DNA of 12,563 bases from JACKAN01 sp964502735 (lineage in GTDB: Bacteria > Bdellovibrionota > Bdellovibrionia > Bdellovibrionales > UBA1609): contig CAZCYD010000068.1 in assembly GCA_964502735.1 (NCBI GenBank), positions 1-12,563 of the forward strand, read 5' to 3'. Position 1 is the first letter of the stretch, and every line of letters begins with the position of its first letter. Below, piece by piece: positions 11,988-12,563 of the stretch. Both the position numbers and the translations under genes were made by a program. The notes beneath the pieces were generated by a model, which saw only the letters and a list, made by a program, of their open reading frames with translations, did no database searches and was not told the DNA's origin.

Positions 11988-12563
11988 ATGTCTATAGATT
12001 ATAGTCTATTAAAGTGTAGAATTCTTGAGAGTTTTATAGGCAACAAGTGTACAAAGGATTTGAGTCTGAAGCTTGGTTATACTCACAATCAAGTAGAAAG
12101 GTGGTTGTCGGGTTATAAAATTCTTAGGTGGAGTGAGTTTTGGGATCTGTGTGAACATCTGCAGCTGCCTTTGTGCCAGTCACTTCGTGAGGTATTTGCT
12201 ATTGAGCCTTCTTATATCGAAGAGCCTTCAGACGTATTGCGAGCATTACGGGGGTACCATCCTGAAGATGTGAACTTGCAAAAGTTAGCCGAAAAACTAG
12301 GTTGTCATGTTTCTGCTTTAAAGAGGTACATGAGAGGAGACACTTCATGCTCTATAGAGTTTGTATTTTGTTTAATGGATGTTCCAGGAGGTCTACTAGA
12401 ACGTTTTGTCTGTCACTTAACTCACAGACAGGATCTATTTGAGCCGAGAAAAGGATTGCCAACTGAAAAGTCAACGCTTCATCATAGAGTCTTAGACCAT
12501 CCTCTCATCGGAGCTGTGCAAAGCAGTTTCAACTTAGAATCTTACAAAAATTTAGATTCACAT
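11988..12563 (+). CDS. Tandem helix-turn-helix protein, 5' part, open at the window edge
   Basis: An open frame of 192 codons with no stop before the window ends. Two similar XRE-like HTH units follow each other: residues 22-60 (LSLKLGYTHNQVERWLSG, then FWDLCEHLQLPL) and 97-135 (LQKLAEKLGCHVSALKRYMRG, then FVFCLMDVPGGLL). They look like an internal duplication. The later HHRVLDHPLIGAVQSSFNLE followed by SYKNL resembles the linker before the C-terminal domain of TIGR02147/DUF4423-type proteins common in Bdellovibrio, but I hold this loosely. Several cysteines (10, 22, 55, 63, 106, 121, 128, 142) are spread over both repeats. The ATG at 11988 lies four bases after the DUF1704 stop with no strong ribosome site, suggesting coupled translation in the rim operon. 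A DNA-binding regulator of that operon is the natural guess. Confidence 0.7.
   Translation, partial: MSIDYSLLKCRILESFIGNKCTKDLSLKLGYTHNQVERWLSGYKILRWSEFWDLCEHLQLPLCQSLREVFAIEPSYIEEPSDVLRALRGYHPEDVNLQKLAEKLGCHVSALKRYMRGDTSCSIEFVFCLMDVPGGLLERFVCHLTHRQDLFEPRKGLPTEKSTLHHRVLDHPLIGAVQSSFNLESYKNLDSH

Overview
The window is AT-rich bacterial DNA packed with short-spaced genes. It carries good Shine-Dalgarno sites, several TTG/GTG starts and many small secreted or lipoprotein genes. The gene style (small secreted hypotheticals, a c-type haem lipoprotein, an HTH protein ending in a 'DHPLIGAV...ESYKNL' segment) reminds me of Bdellovibrionota or a related predatory/delta-type lineage. That is an impression, not a demonstration. 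There is no rRNA, tRNA, CRISPR array or transposase.

Region 1 (1-1628) is a sulfur-sensing block. A BigR/SqrR/YgaV-type ArsR repressor (569-874, minus) keeps both family cysteines. It is followed one base later by a DUF4442 hotdog thioesterase-like gene (22-567, minus). Divergently, at 1095-1628, lies a YgaP-like membrane rhodanese. The 220-base spacer holds a promoter and two AT-rich inverted repeats that are candidate operators.

Region 2 (1675-2664, minus) is an unrecognised secreted, mostly helical protein.

Region 3 (2919-7900, plus) is one compact six-gene operon: a small exported protein, a beta-CASP metallo-beta-lactamase ribonuclease (TTG start), a CBS-pair protein, a c-type haem lipoprotein with a helical C-terminal extension, a tandem universal stress protein and a NadR/TTD14-like P-loop ATPase. 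The set suggests a redox, energy or stress response with RNA turnover. The first gene contains two adjacent perfect hairpins just upstream of the RNase gene.

The operon ends in a 134-bp repeat with perfect 47-bp inverted arms (7903-8036). A diverged arm of the same family lies at the left edge of the window (1-44), where it supplies the last codons and stop of the thioesterase-like gene.

Region 4 (8107-9009, minus) holds two small secreted proteins of unknown function behind a recognisable promoter.

Region 5 (9310 to the end, plus) is the most interesting. It encodes a RimB-type retropepsin-like protease, RimK (the ATP-grasp ligase that adds glutamates to the C-terminus of ribosomal protein S6) and a DUF1704/QEGLA zinc metallopeptidase from the family of the eukaryotic tubulin-tail carboxypeptidases (MATCAP/TMCP). 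A tandem-HTH protein, open at the window edge, follows. This looks like a ligase plus two candidate peptidases acting on glutamate tails, a bacterial parallel to tubulin tail glutamylation and trimming.
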